DNA of 64,000 nt from Corythucha ciliata. Lineage: Eukaryota > Arthropoda > Insecta > Hemiptera > Tingidae. Where the stretch lies: positions 48,016,751 through 48,080,750 of the forward strand of contig CM075942.1 in NCBI GenBank assembly GCA_038030265.1, read 5' to 3'. The position numbers and the translations under genes are program-made. Every line of letters begins with the position of its first letter. Within the stretch, counting starts at the first letter, position 1. Shown in pieces: positions 12,476-24,999 of this stretch. The notes beneath the pieces are model-generated. The model saw nothing but the letters and a program-made list of their open reading frames with translations. It ran no database searches and was not told the DNA's origin.

Positions 12476-14110
12476 GTGAGCTTAACACAACATTACAATG
12501 ATATGGCTGTTTAAACTGAACATATTTAGCCTTATAGCGCTCGTTTTGTCTAATTTAAGTGCTCGTATGACTTTCTGGAACGTCATTAATTGTCGTTAAT
12601 GTTCTACTGATGCGAATTGAGGCATCTTGTTAGAGAAGATCATCTCGTAAAACACTGATGTTTCCAAATTGAGATTTGATATGCTTTCTCCTACATTTCG
12701 ACGGTCGAATCATCTACACCTCGAATTTTCTCTCATGGGAAAATTACTCTCTTGTTCTACTTTTTTTTTTAAATAACAAAGAAAAAGAAAAAAGTTAATC
12801 ATATTCGAACTTTTTTGTTTTCGCATACACTCGAGATTCCGGCAATAGCTGTAGGAGACTTTACTTCTCCCGGTTTAAGAAGAAGCATCAACGCCAAACC
12901 GCTATGCACCTTCGTACGCCGTTTAGCGGAAATAATGCCCCTAGTTAACGCCGCAAAGAGTGCGTAGTTTCAAGTAAAATTTGCCTTTGAATCGCCCCCC
13001 GTCAGCCTAACCGGAAAAGCGATTCAATCTCGTTTGATCGAGCCATTTTGCACGTGCTACAAAAAAAAGACCACCTGTTCGAGGCCCCGAAGATGAACTT
13101 ATTAAAAGGAAAATATTTAGGGTGTCTCTCTGTAAAGCCACGTGCTACATATCGTGGAAGTGGACGAATGAAAAAAAGGGGGGAAAAAAGTGGAAAGTAA
13201 AGCGGTATCTTCAGTTTTGTCACAATAGACCCTCCAGATCAGGGCCTTTTTACGAATGGGCCGTTCTCTGGAAGAATATTCCTCTTCTTCAGTCCGTGAA
13301 ATTCTTCGAGAATTATAACAGGCCGGCAAGAGGCCCTCCTTCTCTTTTGAATGTAGCATGACCCATTTCCCTATCAACCACCCCCCGTCATCCCTTGGTC
13401 GGAAGGGGAGTTGTTGGTGACTTGCTGTGCTGTTGTTGGCCAGGATTTTTCTTTTTCAAATGCAAAAAAAAAAACGCTTTTAATTCAAGATGCATTCATG
13501 AATAAAAATTAGTTTTTAGTTCAAAAAGTGGTTTTAATACTGCGAGCTCGTTTTCATTTCTCTATACCGCTTTACTTGACGTTACAACCCCTTCGAGCTT
13601 CGCTGTCGGGGGGACACAAAAATGTCTTCTTTTAGAATTTTCTCTTTTTTTTCCGCTAGTTGTACGATTCCAAAAAAAAAAAATGCACTAAAACAAGACT
13701 TTCTTCCGTGAAAGTACCTCTTTAATTGTTTTCTAAAGCAAGTGTTTTAACGAAGTTAATTGAAGTTGAACACGAGTACGGCGGGAGAGGGTAAATGATT
13801 GATTCCTCTCCGGGTTTGGCTTTGTCGTGGTCCGGTGGCGTTTAAAAAAGAACCTCCAAGGTGCCTATTAAGCAGCGCCGCTCATTTTTAAAAGAAACTA
13901 ATTTATGACGCGATCACATTATCCTTAATAGAGCCGTAAAACCCTAGAATCAATTTCTCGTAAAGTTGAATTATAATCAAATCATTTCCCTGTTACCCCT
14001 CCCTCTAGCCACCACAGTCTTAATCCCAACTTTTATTCCTCCTTCAAATTATAAGAAATGGGGAACACTTCTGCGGAACCTGTTTCACGAGGTCCACTCG
14101 ACCACTTGTT

Positions 14111-14160
<50 letters not shown>

Positions 14161-15690
14161 CTCGTTGGAAATCTCGTGCCTCTGAAAGCTGGTTTCATTT
14201 ATTGTCAAAAAGCCCCTTGTTTTGCCCCATAATTTATTTTTTCAAATGCCCTTTCAGGAGATAATAGCGTCTCTTGTGCTACTTTCGTTTGTTTTTCGGA
14301 ATTCAAGTATTCTCCCACCACTGCCTCCAGACTTGAGTGATATTCGATAGGAAAATTGAATTTTAATTAGGTACTACTTTTATATGTTTTTTTGTAAAGT
14401 TCGAGTTTATAAGACGCTCGAAACGCTTGAGTTTGCTGCTCGGGTTGCTGTAATCCTTTCGAGTGCTCTCCAATCAGCCCGTAATGAGATTTAAATAGGG
14501 CCTCCGCTAGTGTCAGGACTCACAAAAATTAAATAATGTGGTAGTCTTATCGACAGGTCGGGAGATTGACATTTGTTCGAATTATTCTTTGTTTTGACAG
14601 GTTTGAATCTACGGATCTGGTTTCGTTTTATTACGGTTAGTGTCTAACCGGTTGCCTGCTGAGGACTAAAATAATTATAAGCGTATATAATTGCTCATTG
14701 ACTGGTGCTTTTATAATTTAATTAAATTCCTTGCCGTTCCGCTGCCCTTTCACTTTTTCTTTGAAAGTGGGCATCCTTGACGTGACATTTGTGAGCTTCG
14801 CATCTTCTCTAGATTTCTATAAACGTCTTTGGAATATGTTCCACGGCTTTATTTTCGGTTGTTTTTTCTCCTTTTGTGGTGATTTTAATCGGCGATCCGG
14901 AATTTGTGTTTCCCCGTTAAACGAGTTACTTTTATGTCGCTATTTAGGCTATTTCGAGGCTAGAATTGGGAACAGCACGATTTTGGTTATTTTAGTTATG
15001 AAACACGCAATTGGAACGTTCACGGTTGCCCTCTCGGGCTCAAATTTGCCTCCCTCGTCAAGTGTTCCCTCTACAAAAGGTTATTAACTTATTATGGTGG
15101 TACGAAAATGATGCCCGTCCGCCCCATGGTCCCATCATTTATAACAGAAAAGCTTTGAAAACTTTGATTTGGCCTCTTTTTCGCGAGAATAGGGCGTTTT
15201 CAGGTGCTTTAGCCGTTTTTGTGCGGTTGAATATTCCATTCAGTCCCCGAATTTGATTTCATGTGTGTACTTAAACGGGGATAATCCGTGCCGTGTGATG
15301 AGCTCATGTTGCTCCTAGGACTTGATGAACCAGGAGAGGCAGCCCGCGGGGCACAAAAAAGCGGCATCACGGGTTGATCCGTTGATTTTGACTCATGTCG
15401 AAAGCCCCCGAGTTGAGTGGTTTCGTCCATTTTTTTTCGAATTTTGACCTATTTTTGATTATTTAAGGCCTTGTTTTCAAAGAGATCCGGTTTGAGCGGG
15501 ACGCGGTTTATGAGTCTCTCATAAAGGCAATGCTCAATTGAAAAATGCAGGCGGTCCCAGCCATAAAACGCCCCTAAGGTGCCTCTCAGCGTTTCTCAAA
15601 CTCTGGCTGGAAATATAATGTTTTTTCTGATCGGTGATGGTTTTGGTCGATTTTCTCAACCTGTATATTTGCCTATCGGGATCTGTTGAG
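12476..15690. other. Non-coding DNA, probably intronic
   Basis: No supported exon. It includes an uninterrupted 47-base poly-T tract at 14112-14158 and several short A and T runs. If the 12.0 kb exon joins WDR47, this is the start of a 20 kb intron. Confidence 0.5.
14112..14158 (+). repeat. Poly-T tract, 47 bases
   Basis: Uninterrupted T run, the longest homopolymer in the window. No retroelement body is recognisable next to it. Confidence 0.9.
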
Positions 15691-15699
15691 CTGTTCTTG

Positions 15700-17340
15700 A
15701 GGAAAAGTTCACGGCTAAAATTGAGAAGAAGTGCTCATTCAAGGCAAAAATGGAGAAATCAAGCCTATCCTCAGTTTCTGTATAGTTAAAAGCGGCTAAA
15801 GCGAGAGCACGCTAATGTGCAACTTCGTCTAGCAAAAATTGAGGAAATACGCTCATTCCCATCTAAAATTGAGAAAAAATGTTAATTCGGGATATGCTCT
15901 TGGAGGCAAATTTTCGCCGGTGTATTTGGCAGAAAATGCTAACTTGCTATTTCAGAAGCAAATCCACTGCGGAAATTAAAAAAAGTGCTAAATCGTGGCT
16001 TCTGATGGCAACTTCGAGGATAAACATTTTTAAAAAGTGCTGAGACCCTATTTCTGTAGCCAGTACGCCAATACGCATCCAAAATAGAAAAAAGGCGCTC
16101 ATTCCTGGCTTACATTGAGATAAACGCCATTCGTGGTCTCTGGACTTGGAGGCAACTTCGCGGGTGAAATCAGTAAAAATCGCTAATTTGGTGGTAAATT
16201 CCAAAAAAAAGCGCAGAGCTCGCTAATTGGCGGCTGAAAGTGAGGGAAAGCTCCAACTCGCGGCTAAAATTAAGAATATGCGCCTATTTCCGGTTTTTCC
16301 TTGCACCTTCCACGCCGATATTGAGAAATTGAGTATATATAAAGACGCTCTTTCACACCGGATATTGAAAAAGCGGTAACACACGGGTTCATGAGGCAAG
16401 TCCACGGCCTAAATTGAGGAAAAGCTTTCATTCGCGAATAAAAATGAGTAAAATTGTTAATTCTCATCTAATCGCGTCTACAATTGAGAAAAAACGAAAA
16501 TTCGTGGCATCTGGAGGCTATTTCGCGGATAAAATTGAAAAAAACAAACAAACGCTGATCTCCAGTTTCTGTATTGGGTCCACACGACGCGACGCAATTG
16601 GTGAAAACGCCAATTTCTTGTGTCTCGAGGCAACTTCGAGGGTGGTATTTAAATGGAGGAGAAGCCCTAATTTGCTATTTTCGAGGAAACTTCTCCGCTG
16701 ATATTGAAAAAATCGCGTACTCTGGCAGCAACTTCGTGGATGTTTAATACACCTTTAGAAAAAGCGCTGATCCCCAGTTTCTCTTGAGAGGTCCTTAGGT
16801 GGCCGAAATTGAGAGAGCACGCTAATTCGCGCATAATATTTAGGGTACACCACCTGGTTGCAGCTTTGCGGATAAAATTCCGAAAAAGCTTACATTTCCA
16901 GTTCCTGTGGGTCCTTACGCGGGCTAATTCGCGGTTTTATAACCACTAATGTGAGCTTTTTCTCGATTTGCTATTTTGGAGAAGCGCTTATTCAAGTTAG
17001 AATTGAAAAAAACGTCAATTCGTGACTAAAATTGAGAAAAAGTGCTAATGAGCGGCTAAAATTGAGAGAAAAACGCCAATTCGTGGTATCGAGAGACAAG
17101 TCATCCGGTAAAATTCCGAAATAGTACTCACCCCTAGCTTTCGTGGGTCCGTTCGTCGCGAAGGGGGGGCACTTTAATTCGCCGCTTAAATTGAGGAAGA
17201 GTGCTCAGTTGCGGCTAAAATTCATAAATTCCGCCTATTCTTGGTTTATCGGTGCACTTTCCAGCCCAATATTGAGAAAAAGTGCTCGATTTCTGAAGCT
17301 AATTCATCACTTTAAGTGGCCGAAAAATAAAGTTTAGGCG
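15700..17340 (+). repeat. Degenerate tandem array, AATTCGCGGCTAAAATTGAG family (longest block)
   Basis: About 40 diverged phrases in the same orientation as the 8.75 kb block, mixed with variants ending GGCAACTTCG or GGATAAAATTG. Unit length varies between about 30 and 60 bases. Open frames inside are by-products of the repeat. Confidence 0.85.
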
Positions 17341-20300
17341 TAAAATGTTTGGTTCCCGGTCAGTTATACTGAAAATGGCTGCTATAACGCGATTTTGGGG
17401 GTCCTCTCGTATGCTGCACTGATGAGAGCCAATGCCGCCTCACCGATCCTTCTGGCCGCCGAGTCCAAGGAAATTGAGAACACGGTATTAGGGGGTTGGG
17501 GTCCTTCCAATTTTGTGAGACTGGCGAACCCCTCCCCCTCTTTCATATTTCCGAAACCACAATCGGCCAATTCGGTTCTGCAAAGCCGCAACCTTTGAAT
17601 TAGCTTTTCTAAAAATAATTCTAGACATTTTCTGGTATATTTTTTGAAGAGCACGCAAAACGGTACGTTCGAGGAAACTCAAATCGCGTGCTTCAGAAGG
17701 AACTCAAGATCATTATAAAAAATACGATTATAACAACTCGTGTTCTAGTATTTAATAGAAGTCACGATAGGCAAAGGGTGGGGGGTAAACGCGTCGTTTG
17801 TTTAAAAGTAGATCGAGAAGAGGGAAGGGGGAAGGTGTTAAACGGTACCCTGATGCTTTTCCCGCCTCGTATAATTTTTAACTCAATGAAGCATAGGATC
17901 AAACAACCTGCCGCAGGAAAGAAAACTTCATTTTACAACGTTCAGACCCCCCACCCACATCCCGGCACGGGGCACTTGGATGATTAATTTCGAAGTTGCT
18001 GATGTCCCGGGTCCTTCAGGAGTCCTGCATTCTCCCTCAAAACTGACATTTTTGGCTTGAACCAGCTTCTCAGGGTTTAAAAGCTTAATAAGTAAGTAAA
18101 TGTTTTATCTTCTTAGGGGGCCCCTCCCTCCCTAATTTCGTGGCTCGCCGTGCATCTCCTCAGCCCTCAGCACATTTTGATGGAGTTTTGAGGTTATGAT
18201 CGGAGACCCTCCACCCTTTGGGCTGCGGCCTGGAACTGACCTCTCTTTTCTGTCTTGAGCTGACTACACACGATACAATCCTTGAAATAGAACGGGCTGT
18301 TCTGCATAATTTCACTGTCCTTTTCCACCCGTCCCCTCCATGTGCTATCCCTGCGAAATTGGTGTCTGCTTATTTCATTACCGCTCATGAGTGTCTTCTG
18401 ATGTGTTGGGGTGGAGCCTACGGAGAGATCTAATCGAGTATATATTGATGAAATATATTGGACATTTTTCATAGCTTTCTCTCTTGACGGAAATAATTTG
18501 TAAAAGGAATGAAGTAGGTACATATCTATTTAATTAGATTGAATTAGAAATTATGCGTGGACGATGTATAGCATTAATAATGTCATAGGCATTGAGGGAA
18601 ATGCTGTTTATTCCCCTAATAGGCTTTAAAAGTCCTACGTGGTGCGTAAAAACATTGCTAAAACTAGTTTGACCTCAGGAGTTAATATCCAGTACTATGT
18701 GAAAGTTGGTTTTCTATGTATTTTATCGCACCAAGAAAATCTTCTTGAAATTACGTTGAAAGCTATGAAAAAGTAGATATTGAAATGCCAGCACGCCTCC
18801 CTTCCCAAGTTGTCCTACAGTTTACGACCTTTTTTTTTTTCACGTCTTCTCCCGTATCCATACGTTACATTTATATGCGTACCTATAAAAATAAATAACG
18901 GAATCTGGGCGCAGATGACGCTCCTCAAGGTCGGGGGAACAGCTTCCGTTATCCTCGACGCGTCGTGCTCGAGAGATGTGTTGTGTGCTGGTAAAGGCGC
19001 TGTTTGTTAGCGTGTTAAGCCATCCTCTTCCGTCGCCGCGGTTGGACATTAGCCAAATTGACCGTAACAATTCTCTTAAAAGGGATTTTTTTTAGATAAA
19101 AAAAAGGCAGGAATTTATCAAACTTCGAAGGAGTTAGGAACGACTTCGAGAACTGGCTTAATGTCGCTCGAACCCTTCCTCCACCGTCACCACCAGCTAG
19201 TGTATCTTTGCTTTTCGTTAAGTAACGAGTGCCTACCCTTTTGAAATTGTGTAACCTTTGCCCGTATGAAACGACCATAGAGAAAGGGCACGTATATAGC
19301 GCGTTGTTTTCGCAACGCCTCTCGCCTTTCCGAAAGCCCCCCCCCCCTCCAGGTAATGCGCTCTGTTTCTTGTTATTCGGGCGTTATTGGTGTGCGGAGG
19401 AGGTCGATCTCTAAGAGAACGGAAGAATCGCCGTAGAGTATAACTATTATATTTATTGTTCCGCTGCATCTGAGACTTTCGCAGAATTCCGTTACCGAAT
19501 GGAGAGAAAGTGATGCCACACTGATAGGTGCGCGAGGAATAAAGGGCGATTTTTTCATTTTTATCTGGCATGGCAATCGAGAAGAGAAGATTCCTGTTTT
19601 TTTTTTTTGTTTTTTTTTGTCGAATGTGAGAACTATAGCCAGACTTTGCTAGGTGTAATTACACCCTGCCTCGAATAATCGAGGGAATTTTCTTTCCCTT
19701 TTTATGTTATTCATATTAATGGATCGATTAGTCTGCTTGATGTAATAATTCAGTGGCGAAAGGATCGTACAGGAAGTTAACTTCAATATTTTGAATTACT
19801 GTAATTATTACAGAAACCGAATGAATAATTTAATTGTTACCGTTCGTTCCTGGCGATGCAATACAGTTAAACACTCAGTCGATTTTAGTATTGAGTTAAG
19901 AGGAGCTGAAGTCCTCCACCAAGTTTCACATTTCTGCAGTTTCTCAATATAGTTTTAAAGACCAGTGAAGATAATACAGACGATGAGAATAAATTTCACA
20001 AAGTAAGTACTTGCTTTGTACAAAGCCGTAGAGGAAAAAGTCTCCTATAAGAAACAATAGGGCGACGCTTTTAAAATCAGTTTATTGTTCCGATGGTCTG
20101 ATAACAGAGGAAAACATTTCTATTTCACTTTGAAAAGACCCCCTTCCCACCGGAAAACTGTAATAAATTCCCATTAAAAAGTTGGTTTTAAGCTATAGAG
20201 AGTCTTCAGAGACAATTTTAAATAGAAACACTGGTTTGTTCCTCGAGTAATTAAAAAGCTGAAGGCAAATAGAGCGTGAATAAAGAAATCAAGCCAAAAA

Positions 20301-20920
20301 AAGAATTTAGAGAATCTCGTAGCTTGGCAGGCGCGGAACCAGAAAGGGACTTGGTTTTTGAGACGATTTACTTTCCATCCGATCAGGATAATTGGACGTT
20401 GGAAGTGTTCAGCAGTTTTTGTGGCTGATTATTCCAGTCAGCCCACGATTTGTGTTAAATTCGGGGATAATCATCAGAGCCAATGTGCGTTAGCACAAGT
20501 GCTCCCCTGGTCCTTGGCCAAGGTGACTTTGATGACCTTTGGCCTCGCGGTCTAGTCCTACTTTGATGGGTACGAGTATGACAAAAAGACGTCGCCAGGA
20601 GCAGTTGTGCCACGAGTGGGCAATCTCGGGCCAAAAACATTATAGGATTTATAGGATAGGGGGAACTCGTTTTTGTTTATAAATAACAAGAAAAAGAGTC
20701 CCTCTGAAATTGCGTCTTCCCCCCCCCTTCCCACCCCATCAATTTCATGAATAACCTTTTGACGTAATTAAACTCCCACTCAAAATTTTCAAAATTGTGA
20801 TTTAATAAAATCTTTAACCGATTTCAATGTTTAATAGTCAATGCAATGTTAATAGTTAATAGCAATGTGAGCAATACTCTTGTGGAACAGCCTTCTTCAA
20901 GAAACACCAGTGTTTGAAAA
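17341..20920. other. Non-coding DNA, no supported gene
   Basis: No protein-like frame. It holds scattered poly-T runs near 18828-18840 and 19597-19620 and C/G runs. Nothing else is supported. Confidence 0.5.
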
Positions 20921-20929
20921 ATGTGCAAG

Positions 20930-21480
20930 TTCCCCATTCATAAAAATTAATGTTTCGGGTCCTGATTTCTGTGAAAATGCGAGCTTAGGGTCTTAATTTC
21001 ACCAAAACTGTATGTTTCCGTTCTTAATTTCGGCGAAATAGTAAGTTGCGTGGCCTTTTTTTTTCAGTGACCGTGGCCACCTGCCCAGCCGGCGCGGCGA
21101 TGAGAACGCCCAAAGCTTGATGAATATAACCACCAAATTACAACATTCTGAGCTGAATATCAGTGAATAACTGACTGAATGTCCGTGAAATGTACAGTTT
21201 TGGGTCTTAATTTATACGGAACTGCAAAATTTAGGGACCTGATTTTTAATTTCTGCAAAATTTTCCCGCAGCGGATCTCAGGCTAGCCGGCTCCAACAGC
21301 TAGTGCTTGAACCCTGGCTGGGAAATTGGAAGTTTCCTGGATGAATATCTACAAAATGGTCAGTTGTGGGTTTTAATGTCAGCGAAATTGCAAGTTTCGG
21401 GGCCTTTTTTTCTTATTGTCCACCGACCCCGCCCTGAGAGTGATCTAAACTTGATGAAACCACCAGACATTATCCGACGC
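20930..21480 (+). repeat. Degenerate tandem array, TTTCGGCGAAAT/GCAAGTTT family
   Basis: Repeated phrases of the form 'gggtcttaatttcagcgaaattgcaagttt' with strong drift. A similar array lies at 34.7-35.3 kb in intron 4 of the WDR47-like gene. Confidence 0.65.
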
Positions 21481-21529
21481 GTTCATTGTTGAGACAAGCT
21501 CGAGGGCTCAGGGAAATGCGGAAAACTGC

Positions 21530-21804
21530 CCACTTCTGTGTCTAGAACTAGTGAAGGCGCTCGTTCACGTGTAAATTTGATAGAAAGCATTCATTCGCGG
21601 CTGAAACTGAGAGAAACAAGCTAATTTGCGGCCAAACTATGGAAGAAACGCTCATTCTCGTCTAAAATTGTGAAAAAGGTCTCGTTCACGGATAAAGTCA
21701 AGAAATAGTGCCACTCATTTGCGGCCAAAATTGAGAAAAATCGTCAACTCACAGCGCAACTTCCAAGCCAAAATTGAGAAAAGTTACGCTAATTTGCTGT
21801 TCTA
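21530..21804 (+). repeat. AATTCGCGGCTAAAATTGAG family, left of the mariner-like insertion
   Basis: Seven or so diverged copies, continued at about 23.98 kb on the other side of the inserted element. The element therefore landed inside the array. Confidence 0.8.
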
Positions 21805-21806
21805 TA

Positions 21807-22415
21807 CAGGGTGTTTGGTAAGTCGACGGCAATAATGCAGGGGGTTTTTCTAGGTCAAAATGGACCAAAAAAGTCCATATAACCATAGGTCCGATTTCCA
21901 ACCTTTTTCGAGATAATCGATATTTTAGTATTTTTAGCCATAACGTTAATTTTATTGGATTCAGCGCTTATAAGTCGAGAACAGTTACACGTACGTTAAT
22001 TCTGAGGGCACTACCGAAAAGAGCAGACATTTTTCAGTGGGAATTGGTCCAGTTATCCCCGAAAGTAGTCGCACTTTTCCAGTAACCAGTCAGGTTGTGG
22101 AGATTTGTACCGATTTTAGGCAGTTTAGCCGTAACTTGAATGCATGATAGCGAATCTTGAAATGCTATCCAGGTTTGGCAAATTTCACAAAAACTTGCCT
22201 GATTAGTGAGGATGAAAATACCAAATCCCCTTCGTAACTGTTTGGAAAAATGAACACATTTCGAGCTAAAAGTGCTTTTTTGGGTGTTCTTTGCAATAGG
22301 CCTTTGTGAATAAATGAAAATGAAAAATGGAATCAAACACACTATTATTTTTCCTAAAATGATAATAAAGCTTCTCGTAGTCAGCGATGCAAAACAAAAA
22401 CATTTCGTAGCGTTT
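21807..22415 (+). repeat. Left long terminal inverted repeat of the mariner-like element
   Basis: This arm matches the inverse of 23310-23937 over nearly its whole length. Shared words include GGGGGTTTTTCTAGG near the tip, TAACGTTAATTTTATTGGAT, and GGTGTTCTTTGCAATAGGCC near 22280-22300. Confidence 0.85.
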
Positions 22416-22889
22416 ATTGCACCAATTCATAACAATAAGTAAATAAAATAACAAATAAATTACCTAAAACTTCTTTTTTTACAATACATTTTCAAAATGT
22501 CCTCCTCTGTTCCGAAGGCAGGCTCTTGCCCTTTTGGCTTATTATTTCTCAATAATAAGACTTTGTAATCGTATCGCAAAAAAATTTTTTTGACCCCCCC
22601 CCCCTCAAAATTTGTAGTTTTACGTTTCAAAGTGCGTAGAATCCAAATCTGCAATAAAAAAAAAATGTCCGTCCGCCGTCCGGGCCATATCTTGCCCTAG
22701 GATTGCTCGAAAAAACTCGTTCTTTCGCTCATAGACTCCATTTGGGGTCTAGTTGGTCCTAACATCTGATCAGTTTGATCAAATAACCTCCTTGGGTTTT
22801 ATGGGGCAAAAGCGGGTCCAAAATGGGGATTTTCAAAGGATTTGGGGTCATAGGGGTGTGGGGTGTCGATTTTCATGTAATTTCAAGCC

Positions 22890-23300
22890 GGATTTGACTA
22901 CATCAATGAATAATAAACCCACAGTCGAAATAATAAGGCATTGTTCGATAATTCGCAGCGTTTTTCTCTCGTGGCACCCACTGTCATGCGAGGAGAAATA
23001 TCGGCTCGAAGGGCCTCAAAAGCACCTGTAATCTTTCTTCGAAGCTCCTCCTGATGCAGTAAACACGGTCTTTTACGAAACCCCAGACGTGGAAATCCAT
23101 GGGCGCCATGTCCGGCGATCGAAGTGGTAGTGGAATTGAACCCTCTCGTCATATCCACATATCATAACTTCTATCCAAATACTGGCGAAATTCGATCAAT
23201 TAGGGGGGAGGGGGCACGATCATGTTAAGAATAAGGCTTCGACGAACATCTTCCCCCAGATTTTGGATTGAATGAGGCGAATCGTTCTGAATAAAGTTCA
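22890..23300 (-). pseudogene. Broken mariner-type transposase C-terminal fragment
   Basis: Read on the minus strand across frame changes. Near 23260-23300 it gives FIQNDSPHSIQ, followed by DVRRSL, a decayed form of the FQQDGAPPH...VR..L stretch found in mariner-type transposases. Near 23080-23130 it gives AHGFPRLGF, in the place of the PxDFxxWG segment. Next comes EELRRKITGAFEALRAD and then a C-terminal RMTVGATREKRCEL. Stops and shifts interrupt it, and no full-length open frame exists. The motif order supports IS630/Tc1/mariner, not hAT or piggyBac. Individual motifs are weak, and the call rests on their order plus the TA-flanked termini. Confidence 0.65.
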
Positions 23301-23309
23301 AATACACTA

Positions 23310-23937
23310 CGGGAAGTTTTTTTTTTGCATCGCTGACCTTGATTAAGGCCTAAAAGAAGTTTTATTTTCATTTTAAATAAGAATTAGAGTGTTTAATTCA
23401 ATTTTTTCCCCTTCATTTCTTCGCAAAGGCCTATTGCAAAGAACACCCAAACAAGCACTTTTCGCTGGAAACGTGTTCATTTCTTCAAACGTTTACAAAG
23501 AGGTGCGATAATCTGAGTTTGGTACTTTGATCCTCTCTAGTGAGGCAAGTTTTTGTGAAATTTGCCAAACCTGGATGGCATTTCAAGATTCGCTATCATG
23601 CATTCAAGTTACGGCTAAACTGCCTAAAATCGGTACAAATCTCTACAATCTGACTGGTTACTGGAATAGTGCGACTACTTTCGGGGATAACTGAACCAAT
23701 TCCCACTGAAAAATGTCTGCTCTTTTCGGCAGTACCCTCAGATTTAACGTTCGTGTAACTGTTCTCGACTTATAAGAGCTGAATCCAATAAAATTAACGT
23801 TATGGCTAAAAATACTAAAATATTGATCATCTCGAAAACGATTGGAAATCGGACCTATGTTTATATGGACTTTTTTGGTCCATTTTGGACCTAGAAAAAC
23901 CCCCTGCATTATTGCCGTTGACTTACCAAACACGCTG
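23310..23937 (-). repeat. Right long terminal inverted repeat of the mariner-like element
   Basis: The inverse partner of 21807-22415. It ends CTTACCAAACACGCTG followed by TA. Confidence 0.85.
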
Positions 23938-23979
23938 TACAGGGGTGGGTAAGCGGTTAAAATAGTAAAAAGTGCCAAT

Positions 23980-24990
23980 ACTCGACTAAATTTTAGGATA
24001 AAAGCTCGTTTAAAGCTAAAATTGAGAAAAAGCGCTCTTTCCGGGTAGAATTGGAAAAAAATACCCTCATTTGTGACTGAAATTGAGGAAAAAAGGACAA
24101 TTCGCGATTTTTTGGGGAAACTTTGCTGGGCGTATTTGAAATTACCTAAAACTTCAAAAATCGCATATTTATACTGTTGGGTTATTTTACGAACGGATCC
24201 CGATTTATGCTCTATTTTAGGGTGAATAAACCTTAAAAATAGATTTATGAGTAAGTTCTGACCCATGGAACCTCCTCATTCCTGGTCAAACATAAAAATC
24301 ACCAATTTGCAGCTAATTTTATTTTAAAGCCTCATTTTCGGCTAAAATTGAGAAAAAAACCCTCGTTCACGGGTAAAATTGTGAAATATGTAGTCCTTAT
24401 TAGCGACAGAAATTGAGAAAAGACGCCAATTCGCGGGTAAATTTGAGAAAAAGCGCTCATACGCGTCTAAAATTGAGTAACACGGCTCATTTGCAGCTAT
24501 AAAATTATGAAAAAGCACCGATTCCTCGTTTCTCGATGCAACTTCCTGGCCATAACTGATAAAAAGTGATAATTTGGTGTTCTAAAGGTTAGCCCGCGAC
24601 TACAATAGAGAAAAAGTTCCAATTCGCGGTTAAACTTTAGATAAAGCGTGATACGCGGCTAAAATTAACGAAAATCAATAATCGGCGGCTAAATTTTAGA
24701 TAAAAGCTCATTTACGATTAAAATTAAGGAAAGGTGCTCGTTCACGGATGCATTTGAGAAAATGTTACCAATAATTTTAATATCATTCACTCATTCATCA
24801 ATAATTTAATATCATTAATTTTCAGTTCCAGAGGCAAGTCCACTGTGCTACAATAGTGAATAGTCGCAAATTCGATGGTAATGTTGAGGAAAAGCAAGAA
24901 ATACGGCTCATTTGCGGATAAGATTGAGAGAAAGCGCTCGATCACGGGCATAATTGAGAACGAGCACTCAATTGTGGCTGGAATTTAATT
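23980..24990 (+). repeat. AATTCGCGGCTAAAATTGAG family, right of the mariner-like insertion
   Basis: About 25 diverged copies in the same orientation. At about 24185-24285 it is interrupted by a unique-looking segment that recurs at about 61850-61940 (words ATTTATGCTCTATTTTAG and ATAGATTTATGA-TAAGTTC). Confidence 0.8.
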
Positions 24991-24999
24991 TCAATTGAT

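Larger units (their letters stand above)
21807..23937 (-). mobile_element. Mariner-like element with about 0.6 kb terminal inverted repeats
   Basis: The termini CAGGGTGTTTGGTAAGTC and CAGCGTGTTTGGTAAGTC (inverse) are flanked on both sides by TA (21805-21806 and 23938-23939), the Tc1/mariner target signature. Inverted similarity runs inward over about 600 bases per arm, with substitutions and small indels, ending near 22415 on the left and 23310 on the right. The roughly 0.9 kb core carries remains of a minus-strand transposase. The total is 2131 bp. The arms have diverged and the transposase is broken, so the copy is dead. Confidence 0.85.

Noticed and set aside
8750..17340. CRISPR-like reading of the repeat blocks
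   Set aside because: Repeats are highly diverged, spacing is irregular, there are no conserved direct repeats with unique spacers, and the genome is eukaryotic.
23658..24266. 202-codon minus-strand open frame
   Set aside because: It begins in the phrase array and runs into the right arm of the mariner-like element. The arm's inverse copy is not open in the same way, and no motif is present.
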